Assembly: GCA_963691655.1 (NCBI GenBank)
Contig: OY829329.1
Location: 22,991,883 to 23,055,882 of the forward strand
Length of the DNA: 64,000 bases
Reading direction: 5' to 3'
Source of the DNA: Toxonevra muliebris
Taxonomy: Eukaryota; Arthropoda; Insecta; Diptera; Pallopteridae
Shown: positions 22,615 to 33,489 of the stretch, in pieces
Layout of the letters: each line of letters starts with the position of its first letter
Position numbering within the stretch: position 1 is the stretch's first letter
The notes under the pieces: generated by a model
Told to the model about the DNA's origin: nothing
The model's input: only the letters and a program-made list of their open reading frames with translations
Database searches by the model: none
Translations under genes and position numbers: made by a program

Positions 22615-24405
22615 TTATCAAGCTCTTGCAAAGCAGGACCCTGAAATTTTAGATTTAAAGTAGTTTAAAGGTTTTGGGAGAGGCAGAAAAATAGAGATGC
22701 CTGAGGCATTATTGGCCTAAAGCTGATATATCATATTCTGAGAACTAGAACTCATTTCAAGCCTTCAATAACTGATGTGAGAGAAATGATTTAGATTTAA
22801 GTTTTAAGGAAACAATAGGTTAAAAAATATTTGGGTAAACTATTGCCATCCGTAAATGAAACATAATGAAGTATTCTTCAACCGATTTCTGGTGGAAGGC
22901 AAACGTTTGGAGTAAGCATTTATGGTAGCAGATTGGACGTCTCAGTAAAGACCTAGAAAAGAATCATGAAGCCACATTTCCATTTATGTTTCTAATAAAG
23001 AAACGTTCCAAAGGATTGTAGAGGCAATTACGCTTCACTGAGAGTAAGACTAGGGGCTGATACCTAGGCAAAATAGCTCTCGAATTCCTTTAAAAAATGC
23101 TTGCGTTTTTAACATCCAATTTATCACTGTGATAATTTGTCATTTCTATATAATTTCAAATTAAATTAAAATCGTTGTAAAAAAAAAAAAAACAATAAAA
23201 AAGAAAACGTAACTCTGATAACGTAATATATGTCAATTTAACCCTTTTTCGCTAACTATAATTACAATTGAACCCAAGTGTATTTACGAGCAAACCTTTT
23301 TGTTACACTTCAGACATGTTAAAAAGCAACAGAAATAAAAAGGGTAAGTGAAAATCAAATACAACCACCAACGAACCAACAACCGAATCACAATCACCCA
23401 ATACAAACAGTGGCTGCTATTGGGTTCTGTTTCTCTGAAAATGAGAACTTGCCACCCTCTTAAAAAATATACACAGTTGTAAAATAATAACAACTCATAG
23501 AGTAAAATAAAATAGAAATAAAAAAAACTTCAGTTGTTCATATCAAAAACATTCAAAACGTTAAATGCACAAATTTATTCAAGACCATACATATCACAAA
23601 TAGTAGTAGAAATTATATTAAGTAGTAGTGGTTGGATTATTTTAAATGATAATAATGAGCTTGTGGATTTGAAGTTGTATGTTCAAAAGGAAGATGGTCA
23701 ATTCAATGAGGGCAACAAGAAAAAAACTCTCAAAGTAGATAGAAGCTGTGCAGATTCCGTTTCTGCTAACGTTATTTACTACTTACTTACTTTTTTCAAC
23801 ACCCCTGTGTTAAATCTATACGACAAACATCAACAAAACGCCCCTCGTTTGCCTTATGCTTTTTGTGTGTGTGTGTGTGTGTGTGTGCTGCTCGGCGTAA
23901 AGTCATAAATTTGTACGCATTAGACATGCAGTGTTTTGTAAATTTGCCCCTCCTCAAATCACTCACACTCCCACGTCTCTACTTTATCCGCCCGGGAGCA
24001 ATATTTACGCATACCGAACACTTGTTCACAAACACAGTTCACTTCTAATTTCTTCCTTTTTTTCCTGCCTTCCTTCCTTCCTTTTTTCCACTAACTTCCC
24101 CCTGTTTCGTATTACAAACGCTGAAATGATATTTTGCACTTACCCAAAAAGTTGCTAGGTAAAATAATTATTCGTCATTTGCACAATGGCAATGGAAATT
24201 ATTGTGTTATCTGCTGCTGTTTTTTTTATTATTTTTGGTACGGGAATATTAAAAGCATTTAAGGAGATTATTATTGTTTCATGAGTGATAAGTGGAAAAG
24301 TTTAATAATTTGCACTTTTTACAATATTTCATGTATAGTATGCAAAAAGAAATTTTTTTAATTATTTACCGCAAAATTATTCAATTAAAAAAAAAAGAAT
24401 CTCTG
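22615..24405. other. non-coding stretch with a (GT)n microsatellite
   Basis: A GT run lies at 23863-23888. The ORF at 23534-23908 reads through it and gives a Cys-Val run, so I do not treat it as a gene. Nothing else was recognised. Confidence 0.55.
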
Positions 24406-24411
24406 ACACAT

Positions 24412-24545
24412 AGAGCACATGAGACGACACTGAGAGAGTCGACGCCAGGGGTCGAGTTCTTTTCATACGAACGTATGGGAATCGGGCTCATACAAATGAA
24501 CAGAGACGTTGACGTCGGCTCTCTCAGTGTCGTCTCGTGTGCTCT
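24412..24545. mobile_element. hairpin MITE with 33-bp inverted arms
   Basis: The left arm 24412-24444 (AGAGCACATGAGACGACACT...) and the complement of 24513-24545 match at 31 of 33 bases. They enclose a 68-bp loop that itself contains the palindrome CATACGAACGTATG (24464-24477). Flanks CTCTGACACA and CTCTAAGACACA look like a degraded duplication. No coding capacity. The superfamily is uncertain. Confidence 0.7.
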
Positions 24546-24644
24546 AAGTCTCTAAGACACAGAAGGAAAATGTAGTGCTGGAAATCGGGTTTATAATATT
24601 TTCTGAGTACCAGGAAGAGAATAACGGATTAACTGAAGTGTTAG

Positions 24645-25085
24645 GTATTATTATTATTTGAAAGAGGACGACTCGAAAGTCAGGCACTGCGACCTATAAG
24701 ATCTATTGTACCAAAGCCCCAAGAAAGAAAGAAAGGCAGAAAGAAAGAAAAGATAGATAAGAAACATACCCAAGCCGAGAATCGAACTCAGGTCTTCAGA
24801 GATAAGAGTCTGGCACTCTGCTACTAGACCACAGTGGCGATGGTAGGACCTACAGTTTAACGCCGATTCCGAACGGCTGTGTGGCAATTTTTTATCAGCT
24901 CTGTGGTTTTGCCATTACCAGCCAAGATGTGTACTTGTACACATTCTTATAATTCTCATCCACTTCATTTCAATAGTAAATATAAGAAATTTATGAGAAT
25001 TAACCACCAGACCAAGACGGGAATCTAACCCGCAACCTTCTGAATGAAGGTCTAGTGCACTATCCACTAGAATATCGAGGTCATC
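24645..25085 (-). mobile_element. tRNA-derived dimeric SINE, copy 2, with target-site duplication
   Basis: This 441-bp insertion is bounded by AAGTGTTAG at 24636-24644 and again at 25086-25094, a perfect 9-bp duplication. On the minus strand it starts GATGACCTCGATATTCTAG and carries the first tRNA-like module (25082-25010). It carries a second module (about 24843-24769) with the B box GAGTTCGATTC, and ends in AAATAATAATAATAC. Two tRNA-like units separated by a ~165-bp linker, plus an A/T-rich tail, define a dimeric SINE mobilised by some LINE's enzyme. In module 1 the B box has one change (GGTTAGATTCC). Confidence 0.88.
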
Positions 25086-25094
25086 AAGTGTTAG

Positions 25095-25505
25095 ATAAAT
25101 GACAATGGCTGGATAGCCAGAATCGTGGATCGGTTATTTGCCAACGAAGTGACTGTGAAGTCGGCATCAGTCGTTCTGCAATACAAACGACCCAGTGTTT
25201 TGGCTTTTATCAAGTAGGCACAATAGACCAGAATAACTTTTCAGCTGTACCGTTTTTAATCATAAGTACGGCAAGACCTAACCACTTTACAACGTGACCC
25301 AGTCACCTGTAATTTTCAATACGGAAAACCTTAGAAAAAGTCTTGTCCAATTCTAGTCTTTCTATTCTATTGAAAATGTCCAACGGCATCAAATCGGTTG
25401 ATATTGATGGCTAGTTGGTGTCGCCAAGACGTGAAACTACACGGCCTGGAAATTTGGAATAAGCTAAGTCGACAGATTAGCTTAAAGTATGTATGGTTCG
25501 TTGCT
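25095..25505. other. non-coding spacer, possibly transposon flank
   Basis: Short frames occur, but nothing recognisable. It may include the degraded 3' end of the transposon at 25510-26117. Confidence 0.4.
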
Positions 25506-25509
25506 CCAT

Positions 25510-26117
25510 GCTGTTAAAAGTAGACGCCCACCGTGTCAATATCAACCAATTCCTGAAAGAAAAAATCGTTCATCATTGCACAATATCGTAGTACGTTGAC
25601 AGTAACTGTCTCACATTCTTCGTTCAAAGAAGAATGGCTAGTTGACGCTGCCGACCTAAATGCGTACCAAACGGAGACTTTGAGTGGGCGCATTAAAAGC
25701 TCTTGAATCTCACGCGGGTTTCCCGAGCCCCAGGTGCGACTGTTATGCTTGTTGACATAGCCGCCAAAATGAAAATGCGCCTCATCCGAAAAAATGATCT
25801 TTTTCCGTAGAAAAATACAATTTCTGTGACCGGTATCGAATCGATGCTCTTGGGCTCTCCGCGACACTTTCCCTGACAAAAGCAATATTTTCTCCAGACC
25901 GTGCTCTATGCACGCGGCTTATATTGACCCGGCTTACATTTTTGCAAAATATACCGTACATTCCTCTCACTTGACGTGTGATTCCTGCGCGTATTTTACG
26001 CATTGTTGCCGCAAGAATTCGTGAGTTTTCGTAATAGAATTGTATCATTTGGATTCGTTCTTTCACCGTGTAGTATCCCATGGTAAATTTCCAACGTTTA
26101 TAGAGTATGCTTGTCAT
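25510..26117 (-). pseudogene. DD41D-type mariner/Tc1 transposase remnant
   Basis: Minus-strand reading from about 26081 gives MGYYTVKERIQMIQFYYENS (DUF4817-like N-terminal helix-turn-helix). After deletions and a frame change it gives IIFSDEAHFHFGGYVNKHN near 25795 (first catalytic Asp in SDEAHF), EIQELLMRPLKVSVWYA, and then FFFQELVDID near 25540. The segment with the second and third catalytic residues is missing. The same transposase family, diverged, is at 8990-9645 on the + strand. No terminal repeats were found. Confidence 0.8.
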
Positions 26118-26119
26118 AT

Positions 26120-27435
26120 CTGATTTTTATACGATAGCAGTACCTGAAGTTTGTTGAAACATCCTTTTCAAGCACAGTGATTTTTTACAGACCAAACATA
26201 CCGCTGTGAGAACCAACGAGAAGCCGGAGTGAAAAGCAGTCCATCGAAGATTGTACTAAATTTATTTATTACTATTAAATGTTTCTAAGGCACACCCACA
26301 CACACCCGTGGATACACTTGTGCCCATTTCTTATGCATTCGAATCAGTACAATTCATCGAGGTGGCATTCATTAAATTCATGAATATGAACCCCATTTAC
26401 GCGGCAGCATCGTTCGCCGCATTGTCTATCAGAATAATATAAGCGACAACAGCAACAACAACGTCCACAAAAGAACAGATTGTCAAATTATGAATAGCGT
26501 ATCTGCAAATATTTTGCCCTACGCTCAAGCACAATTTCACAATTCTCCCAACTTTGGCCACCATATAATTACTAGGGAGGAAAGGAAAGGAAAGGAAAAA
26601 AAAGAAGATGATGAGGATGATGATTTGCCTGCATGCCTGCCTGATGCTATCATGCATTCCCTGCCTGACTGTTTTGCTTGCCTATTTGCCTGACTGCCTG
26701 CTTTACTTACTTGTCTGTATGTCTGTCTGCTAGCTAGGGTGTCTCTGTATCTGTTTCTGTATACCGTATTCCGTTCTTCCTCCCCCTTAATTTATCCGAT
26801 AATTTACACAAAATAAATCATTAGATTTTCGCTCGCTCGTGCTGATGATATAGAGAACATTAGAATATGGAACAGAAGGAGAAGTTAAATGGAGGATTGC
26901 TGCGTGTATGTGTTTACGCTGCAATTCGCTCTATAATTAACCTAGAAATTTATGCAATTACTCTGGAATGAGCAGTAAATTGAATAAGTATAATTATTGC
27001 GTATATTGTGTGAATGCGATATACTTTGTAGATATTTGCAAATACTTCGTAATGAATTTAGAATGTGTGAAGTTGTTGAAATGTACAGATATTGAAAGCA
27101 AGCCTGATGTCTGATGGAAATTTAAACTATTTTTAATGTACGTGTTTGAGATTATCACATGTTTAGGCGGATATGTTTAACGCAATAGACTGGAATGGGT
27201 TAAGGACAAACTCTACCTTTTCGGATTGGTCGCTGAATCCCGGATTTGAATTCGTTACAAGTTGTTTACAATTGGAATTGAAACAGCTCAAGGAAGTAAA
27301 GCAAACTTTCTTTCCGAATTCCCTGCTTGGATCAGTAATTATGCAAATTTTCTTTGATATTTTCAAAGATTTTGTTCGTGCATGGTCCAAGGAATTTGTT
27401 AAGCAAACTTGTCGAAGAACTTCCGTTAGAAAAGC
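26120..27435. other. non-coding stretch with simple repeats
   Basis: GGAAA and CCTG/CTGC/CTGT low-complexity tracts run from about 26575 to 26760. ORFs on both strands at 27163-27442 overlap and carry no recognised domain. Confidence 0.5.
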
Positions 27436-27439
27436 TTTA

Positions 27440-27545
27440 TAGAATTCCAGTTCTACGATTATTTCCGATTCCTACCGACTAAAAGCACTAAATTCCTCTG
27501 CTACCAGTCTCCCCGCGGAACTAGCGCTTAGTATTATTTCTCAGG
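27440..27545 (+). pseudogene. LINE C-terminal fragment
   Basis: The frame ATSLPAELALSIISQDWFN, ending in a stop near 27561, resembles the RLWNSLP-type tail of Jockey/CR1-group LINE ORF2. A related stretch lies at 50500-50575 (SSSNLPARLPDDITSRDWIQ). The fragment is short and the assignment is tentative. Confidence 0.4.
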
Positions 27546-27582
27546 ACTGGTTCAACTATTAACTATTTATCCTGTGTCATTA

Positions 27583-27692
27583 AGGGCCGTTTTCTCAATG
27601 CCCGGTTAAGCACTAATCAGAACTAATTGCTACTACTAATTGTCGGTTAAAGTTCAGAAGAGTGCTTAACCGGACATTGAGAAAACGGTCCT
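27583..27692. mobile_element. hairpin MITE with 32-bp inverted arms
   Basis: 27583-27614 (AGGGCCGTTTTCTCAATGCC...) and the complement of 27661-27692 match at all but a few positions. The loop is 46 bp. TA adjoins each end (27581-27582 and 27692-27693, sharing a base with the arm), suggesting a TA-target DNA transposon derivative. No ORF. Confidence 0.7.
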
Positions 27693-27833
27693 AAATGTTG
27701 ATTATTAATCATCCATTCTCGTCGTCTTCTACATTTGCATTATTTCGTTGTGAACGTTCAGCTTTTTTGTTTTTTTTTTTTGCACAATTGTTGATATCAA
27801 GTTGTCGACCGTAGGGGGTTCGCCAAATGCATT

Positions 27834-28190
27834 TTACAACTCCCTCCTGCTCCTGTTGAAGCGTGGACAGTGAAAGAAGATGTGCGTTGAGCCCTCGGAT
27901 TCGTTCGAGCAGAATAGATCTTCTTCAAGTTTGAATCTGTATGGATACTGTTTAAAACACCCATCACGGGTTAATATCTGGATGACGTATAAACCCACTT
28001 TGCCGTGCTTGCAATCCATCGAGCAAGTCGACGGGCACTTTTCTGTGATAAGCGCTAGCTACCCTCAGAGTATTGAGCTTGAAAGTTGAACTAATGTTTT
28101 TCAAGGGATTCTTCATCGCGCCCGTCCGAATGCGTGCTGCGTACAGAACCACTAAACTGGTAACCATCTCTCTCATAGCCATTGCCATAC
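27834..28190 (-). pseudogene. R1-like LINE C-terminal remnant
   Basis: Minus-strand frames give LYAARIRTGAMKNPLKNIS and LNTLRVASAYHRKVPVDLL near 28140-28040, the R1-group segment after the RT (LYAAPVW..., LRV.SAYRTV). The ORF ending at 27834 follows, with KHGKVGLYVIQILTRDGCFK and then EDLFCSNESEGSTHIFFHCP, the C-terminal Cys/His motif. There only one of the two leading cysteines is clear. At least one frame change joins the pieces. It lies head-to-head with the RNase H fragment beginning at 28255. Confidence 0.75.
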
Positions 28191-28254
28191 TTATTCAGAT
28201 ACAAACCATGACTGCTCAGCAGCAGGGTCACGTAGAAGTCAACAATGATAGCTG

Positions 28255-28830
28255 AAGTCAACCTCAGACACAAACGGATCAGAGAGTCAGAAACAGAATC
28301 AGGCGCTGGAGTGTATGGACCAAAAACCAGACACTCTGAGTCTATGGGGAGATCTGCTAGCATTAACAAAGCAGAAATCTTCGCCATTAGGCTCTATGGG
28401 CAATTCAATCTCGGGCGGGGGTGTATAAGTCAAGATATTTATAGTAATTTATTCAAATAGTCAAGCTGCAATCAGAGCATTAAACTTATTTGAGATATCT
28501 TCGAAGTTAGTTTGGGAGTGCATAAAGTTTCCATATAAATTGGGCAACAGAAACAAGGTCACCATCTTCTGAGTCCCTGGGTATAGAAATACATGATAAT
28601 GAGATAAACGATTAGATGGTAAAGAAGGCAGCCGCCAAGAATTACATTGGTCCCGAATCCTTACTACGAATATAAAGAAATACTATCAAAGAACAACTAA
28701 GAGAGGAGAAAAGAATCGGCAGGTCAACCTGCTGAGCCCAGATCTCTAATCTTATATAGGCTAAGCTAGTAATTGGGGGATACAATCCCATGGGTCAATA
28801 CCCTTTCTCATAGCACCTGTTTAGACATCT
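28255..28830 (+). pseudogene. RNase H domain remnant of a LINE
   Basis: Frames on the + strand give GAGVYGPKTRHSESMGRSAS and INKAEIFAI (catalytic Glu near 28377). After frame changes they give a degraded SSCNQSIKLI segment and then PWV near 28578, where a WVPGH motif would lie, and GPESLLRI. These are ordered parts of a non-LTR RNase H domain. Numerous frameshifts and stops are present. Confidence 0.6.
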
Positions 28831-28994
28831 ATATTACAACGGACGGCATTACTTTTGTCAATAGCAGACTTTGATTTTTGTGTCAGTTCACCGATTTATG
28901 TCATCATTCGGCTGTTTCCAAATGAGTCGAGATCGAGAGCTTAATGTCGATTCTAGGTACCTCCAAGATACCTTGTCGCTGTGAATCAAGGATA

Positions 28995-30187
28995 AGGCGA
29001 GTCAATAAGTTCTTGAAAATTAAAACAGGTGACAACGCCATCTCAAACCCAACATTTTGCTTGTCAAGAAGCATCTTATAAAGGAACCCACCCAAATTTT
29101 TAGACTGACCTGTCAAATAGTTTTGTTGTGAGAGCCATTTAAAACAGACAAGCAATTTCGTTAAAATGGAAAAAAGTGAATTTCATGTGCTCATCAAACA
29201 ACATTTTTTGCTTGAAAAAAACTTCACGCAAACCCAACAAAAGCTTGAAAAGTATAATGGAAACTCTTCATCATGGATTAGAACAATCCACCAGTGGTTT
29301 ACTCAATTTTGGTGCAGTCGTACCAGCACAAGTGACGCCGAATGTTCTGGTCGCCTGATTGAGGTCAGCACACTAGAAATGGTTGATAAAATTCACGGTA
29401 TGATATTGGACAATCGATGGGTCAAGGTGCGCGAACTTGCAGAAGCTACAGGCTTATCACATTGATCAGTGATTTCAGTTTTGCATAGTTTGCTCATAAT
29501 TGATAATAAACGTAATCGTTTGACAACTTCAAAGGAGTGTTTGGCTATCTTCAATCAAAATCCGATTTCGTAACCGTGGACCGTGGACGAATCCTGGATT
29601 TATTACAACCCACATCAGAGACCTAGGAACAATCGACTTCAGTGGATTTCTCCAGACGAATCGAAGCCGAAGAAGGCCAAGGTGCGTCTGTCGGCCAACA
29701 AGGTAATGGCGACAGTTTTTTGAGATATGCGCGGTGTCAATCACATCGCGTATTTTGGAAAGGGTAAAACGATCACCGGCGCATATTATGGAGAGCTTTT
29801 TTGCTAATTTGACGCCATTTACAAAGAAAACAGTTTTCTTCCACCAGGATAAAGAATCCGCAGCGGCAATGACAAAATTACATGAATTAGGTTACGAATT
29901 GCTCCCCCATTTATCATATTCTCCAGATTTAGTCTCCCCTACGACTATTTCCTGTTTCCAAACATGATTACAGATTAGGAGATTAGAGTCGAATGAAGAG
30001 GTTATTGATTAAACAAACGCCAATTTTGTGGGTCTCGAGAAATCGTATTATTTGGAGGACATAAAAAAATTGGTGAAAAGTTGGACGAAGTGTATCGAGC
30101 TAAAAGGAAACTATCTTGTAAATACAATTTTTTTTTTGCCGAAGAGTTTTCCTTATTTAAATTTCCAGAAACTTATTGACCCGTCCG
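28995..30187 (+). mobile_element. mariner element (DD34D-type), inactive
   Basis: About 1.19 kb, with TA at 28993-28994 and 30188-30189 and matching ends containing GTCAATAAGTT on each side (29001 and, inverted, 30180). The transposase starts at ATG 29166 with MEKSEFHVLIKQHFL and KVRELAEATGLSH (helix-turn-helix). After stops and frame changes come the VDESWI motif (first Asp, near 29585), the HQD region near 29850 (second Asp) and LSYSPDL near 29915 (start of the third-Asp motif). At least four frame breaks or stops are visible, so it is dead. The size and motifs fit the mellifera/irritans side of mariner. Confidence 0.88.
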
Positions 30188-30189
30188 TA

Positions 30190-31345
30190 GAGCTAACGCT
30201 GACTGACTTTCGAGGCATTTTTGGTAACTAGTAGAAGACATTTCCGACTGGGATGCGGGTAGCATGTGCTAGATGTGACTTATAATATATTTATTAAAAC
30301 ATATCCCAGTAGAATGCAAAGTCTTGATTGCATTACAAATTTTCACTTTGCAAATTTCTATTGTTCTCTTTCATTGTTGTTGCTGCTGCTGCTGCTGCTT
30401 CTTCTGAAGTTGCTCAATGATTGTTATTGCTATTTCGCTATTCCGCTTGCGGTTATTGTCATTGTTGCTGCTGTCTGTCTGTCTGACTGCCTGCCTCAGT
30501 GAATGCCATCAAAGTGTTTTCAAAGTCGTTGTCTTCTTCTTTCTTTTTTTATATGCGTTACGAATTAGAATTTTGTCAAATTGTTATTTTGTGAGCGAGG
30601 CGTGTATGCTTTTCATACATTCGACTCGCATTTTCCGGTTATAGAAGCGAATAGAAATGCGTGCGACACAACATAATAATTGCTGCGGATATATAGAAGA
30701 ATTTGGTTGTACCCTTTCGTATTTGCTTTTTATGGCTGCGAAAAACATACATCGAAATCTATTGCGCCTGCCTGTGTGAGTGTGTGTTTGTGTGTGAACT
30801 TGTGTTTGTGTATTTTGTGTTTTGTCATGCTCCATTTATCCGGGTGTGGATGAACAGATGTTAGATTTAAACGCGTATTATTATTATTACAATTTTATTT
30901 GGAAATGAACAGAAGAAGATGACGTTCGATGTTCGACGACAACTAGAACGACGAGGACGGACGTGAGTGATGTTGTTGGTGATTCGTTGAAGGTGGCGGC
31001 AGCGGTTGATTAGGGTGAATTAATGGTCATGTAAGGTGGATTATGCGATTGAATACGAAAATAATTATATATGTTTGAAATTCGATACAGCAAGAATGTT
31101 GTTTGATGATGTTGATGCTGATGAGGCATACAGGTGGACTTTAGGGCAGGAGGGTTGCAGATTTCTGTTTTCAGTTTCCGTAGTTTGAGCTGAAGTTGAT
31201 TTATGATGCTGTTATGGTATATGGCAAAGGGGTGGTTTTGATTGTCAATGGGTGTCAAGTTGTCGTTGATATGTGAAACTTATTTGAGTTGTGATTTCTT
31301 CACCTGAACCTGATTTCATTCTTTCTCTTTCTCTTCTCCTTACAG
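30190..31345. other. 5' flank or intron upstream of the first recognised zinc-finger exon
   Basis: GCT and TTG triplet repeats (30370-30415) and a GT-rich tract (30775-30810) are present, and no transposon was recognised after 30190. A pyrimidine-rich tract CTTTCTCTTTCTCTTCTCCTTACAG ends at 31345 and acts as the splice acceptor. I could not find a start-codon exon whose donor phase (one leftover base) fits the acceptor. Confidence 0.5.
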
Positions 31346-32189
31346 ATGAGCTCGCCTTCGGTATTAATAGGCTGGTCAAGACTGAACAACAACAACATCT
31401 AACAACGCCCTCAATAACAACTCTCCAACACAACAGCAACAACAGTCAACAGCCAACGGTGCCGCCTGCTCCTGCTCCGCTATCCGCTTCGTCGTCATCG
31501 TCTTCGTTAACCAAACATCACATAGAAGATAATAATAATTCTATCTGCATGCTAAGCAAAAATCAAATACTCCAATGGAAACTGCAGCCCCAACACCACA
31601 CAACACGAGACGAAGAAGAGCGTCTGTGCGGTAGTCGAAATGGTAGCGATTATAAACGTGAATCGCGGTCACGTTCTCGTTCACGTTCACGAACTTCATC
31701 CTCGCAAATCGATCTAGATGACGATAGCAATTGTCGGCGTTCGTTACACTCACGTTCACGCTCACGTTCGAGTTCACTCGAGTTGGAAGTTGATTCGCCA
31801 CGTCCCGCTTCGCATACACGTTGGTCCAGTCCCATCAGTACACCGCCTTCCGCTTCAGAGCTACTGATAAGCTCGTCAAGTCCTAAAAAGTCTGAAATGT
31901 TTTCGGTGTCTGCGTTGCTAAGACGTGATGAGCCACGACGTGAGCGGTGTGGCGGTGCGCAAAAGTCACCCACAACGGGAGATTTGCCGCACCATAATAA
32001 CACAACCACCACCCCCTCCAATGCAACGACGACGACAACGCCGCCGACGAATCCCTTTGAAGCCTTCCGCAATGCATACCCCGCCAACTATGAACCGCCG
32101 CTATTTCAGCGTCCGTTAATATCGCCAGGATTTCCATTTCTTGCTGCCATTGCATTCCACCAGGGACAACAATCTGGTTTGGCGTCAAG
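31346..32189 (+). CDS. sens-2: senseless-2-like zinc-finger protein, N-terminal region exon (first one found)
   Basis: This exon encodes about 280 residues of the regulatory half of a Gfi1/Senseless-family nuclear transcription factor. It is bounded by acceptor CTTACAG|AT and donor TCAAG|GTAAGT. The frame is closed upstream by a TGA at 31285, and the first in-frame ATG is only at 31549, so the start codon lies in an unseen upstream exon. Composition is low-complexity: Gln/Asn/Thr runs, Ser runs (about 31480-31510), an Arg-Ser stretch (RESRSRSRSRSR near 31660), KKSEMFSVSALLRRDEP near 31888, then a Thr/Pro tract and FEAFRNAYPANYEPPLFQRP near 32060. No DNA-binding domain is here. The vertebrate SNAG repressor motif, if kept, would be in the missing first exon. 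The frame joins the next exon through a split Ser codon. Confidence 0.9.
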
Positions 32190-32399
32190 GTAAGTGGCTC
32201 AATTGTGTTGTCCGTTGGTTGGCTGGTTGCTGAACATGTGGTTTACACATATACACTCAAAGCAATCAAAACATACAGCATTTCCGTCCAGCCAACAACA
32301 AAAAAAAAAACTTAATTAAATGTTGTGTTAACTGCAAGTTTTTAATTACATTCATTTTGGAACAACTTTCCCTTACTCCCTTTTTCTCCTTCTCTCCAG

Positions 32400-32747
32400 T
32401 TACCATCCCGCTTCACAGGAAGATCTCTTTCGTTTGCGCAGTTTAATGGTACCTTTACAGGCGGGCGGCGGCGGCGGTGGTGCCGGCCAAAATGGTGCGG
32501 CTGGTTTGCCGCCAAATTCTCATTTAGGATTACCACATCCATCGCATCTGCACTTTACCCACATGGCCAAATGGCCGGGATTACCACAATTTAGTGACCT
32601 TTACTCGTGCATGAAGTGTGAGAAAATGTTTAGCACGCCACATGGGCTTGAAGTTCATTCACGGCGTACACATCACGGCAAGAAACCGTACGCCTGCGAG
32701 CTGTGCAATAAAACTTTCGGCCATGAAGTTAGTTTGAGTCAACACAG
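32400..32747 (+). CDS. sens-2: senseless-2-like protein, exon with zinc fingers 1 and 2
   Basis: Acceptor TCTCTCCAG|T and donor CACAG|GTATGT bound a 348-bp exon. It encodes [20 protein letters not shown], a Gly-rich run, and then finger 1 (CMKC...[14 protein letters not shown], a C-x2-C...H-x4-H finger) and most of finger 2 (CELC...GHEVSLSQH). The intron splits an Arg codon between the two histidines of finger 2. STPHGLEVH and [10 protein letters not shown] closely resemble Gfi1 fingers 1 and 2. As I recall, D. melanogaster Senseless has four fingers, so keeping six points to senseless-2. Reading on past 32747 gives an unrelated extension of intronic sequence. The upstream intron is 210 bp and the downstream one 313 bp. 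Confidence 0.95.
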
Positions 32748-33060
32748 GTATGTTAAGAGAAGTGTTTGTATGTGTGTGTGCAATTATAAATTCCGCCAAC
32801 GGGTTTCTCTTGTTTCTTTTAACATTTTTAATGAGCTTTGCTTTGGTGGTGCGGCTAGGAAATTATTTAATTTAAATAATTGTGTTCAAGTCCGAATGGT
32901 TTCGTTCACATTTGCCTTATGCGTTTTTGTAATGCGGTTATGCGTTTTGAAATCATCCTCCGGTTTTTTTTTTTTGTTTCCGTTTAAAAATCTCTCGTTA
33001 GACTCTTGTGTTTTTTGATTTTTATTACAAACTTATTCTTAGTATTCTTGCCATTTTTAG

Positions 33061-33242
33061 AGCTGTACATAATGTCGAAAAAGTATTTGAATGCAAACAA
33101 TGTGGCAAGCGTTTTAAACGCTCTAGTACATTATCAACACATTTACTCATACACAGCGATACGAGACCATATCCGTGCAGTTATTGTGGCAAGCGTTTCC
33201 ATCAGAAGAGCGACATGAAGAAGCACACATATATTCATACAG
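33061..33242 (+). CDS. sens-2: senseless-2-like protein, exon with zinc fingers 3 and 4
   Basis: Acceptor CATTTTTAG|A and donor ATACAG|GTGAGT bound a 182-bp exon. It encodes the end of finger 2 (AVHNVEKV), finger 3 ([20 protein letters not shown], then H) and finger 4 ([20 protein letters not shown], then HTG). [20 protein letters not shown] and [11 protein letters not shown] are signature Gfi1/Senseless sequences that, in the family, contact the AATC core of the target site. The exon stops after the first base of the Gly codon in the TGEKP linker. The rest of the linker is 20.3 kb downstream. Confidence 0.96.
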
Positions 33243-33489
33243 GTGAGTTTAATTTTTATATCTAATATTTCAGTTATTATTAGATTTAAGGCGGGGCAAG
33301 TCGAGAACTTAATTCAAACTCACATTTCTTATTATAATCAAATCAACTTAATCGAGTTCACGAACTTGCTCATCTCCCTAAATAGATCTAAATATTTAGC
33401 CATTGCTGCAGTTCGTTATAATCACGTTCATGTTCAGGTTTGCTTGAATAGAAAGTTACTTCACCGTCAACAGCTTATCATTTCCGCTA

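Noticed and set aside
23534..23908. 124-codon ORF ending in a Cys-Val run
   Set aside because: The tail is a (GT)n microsatellite, the rest has no domain, and there is no splice or conservation evidence.
31291..31345. Upstream extension of the exon frame beginning at 31291
   Set aside because: It starts with GTG rather than ATG and runs through the pyrimidine tract of the splice acceptor, so it is intron sequence.
32748..33018. Extension of the finger 1-2 exon frame past the donor at 32748
   Set aside because: A strong GTATGT donor and the exact continuation of finger 2 at 33061 show this is intron. The extension has no finger-like features.
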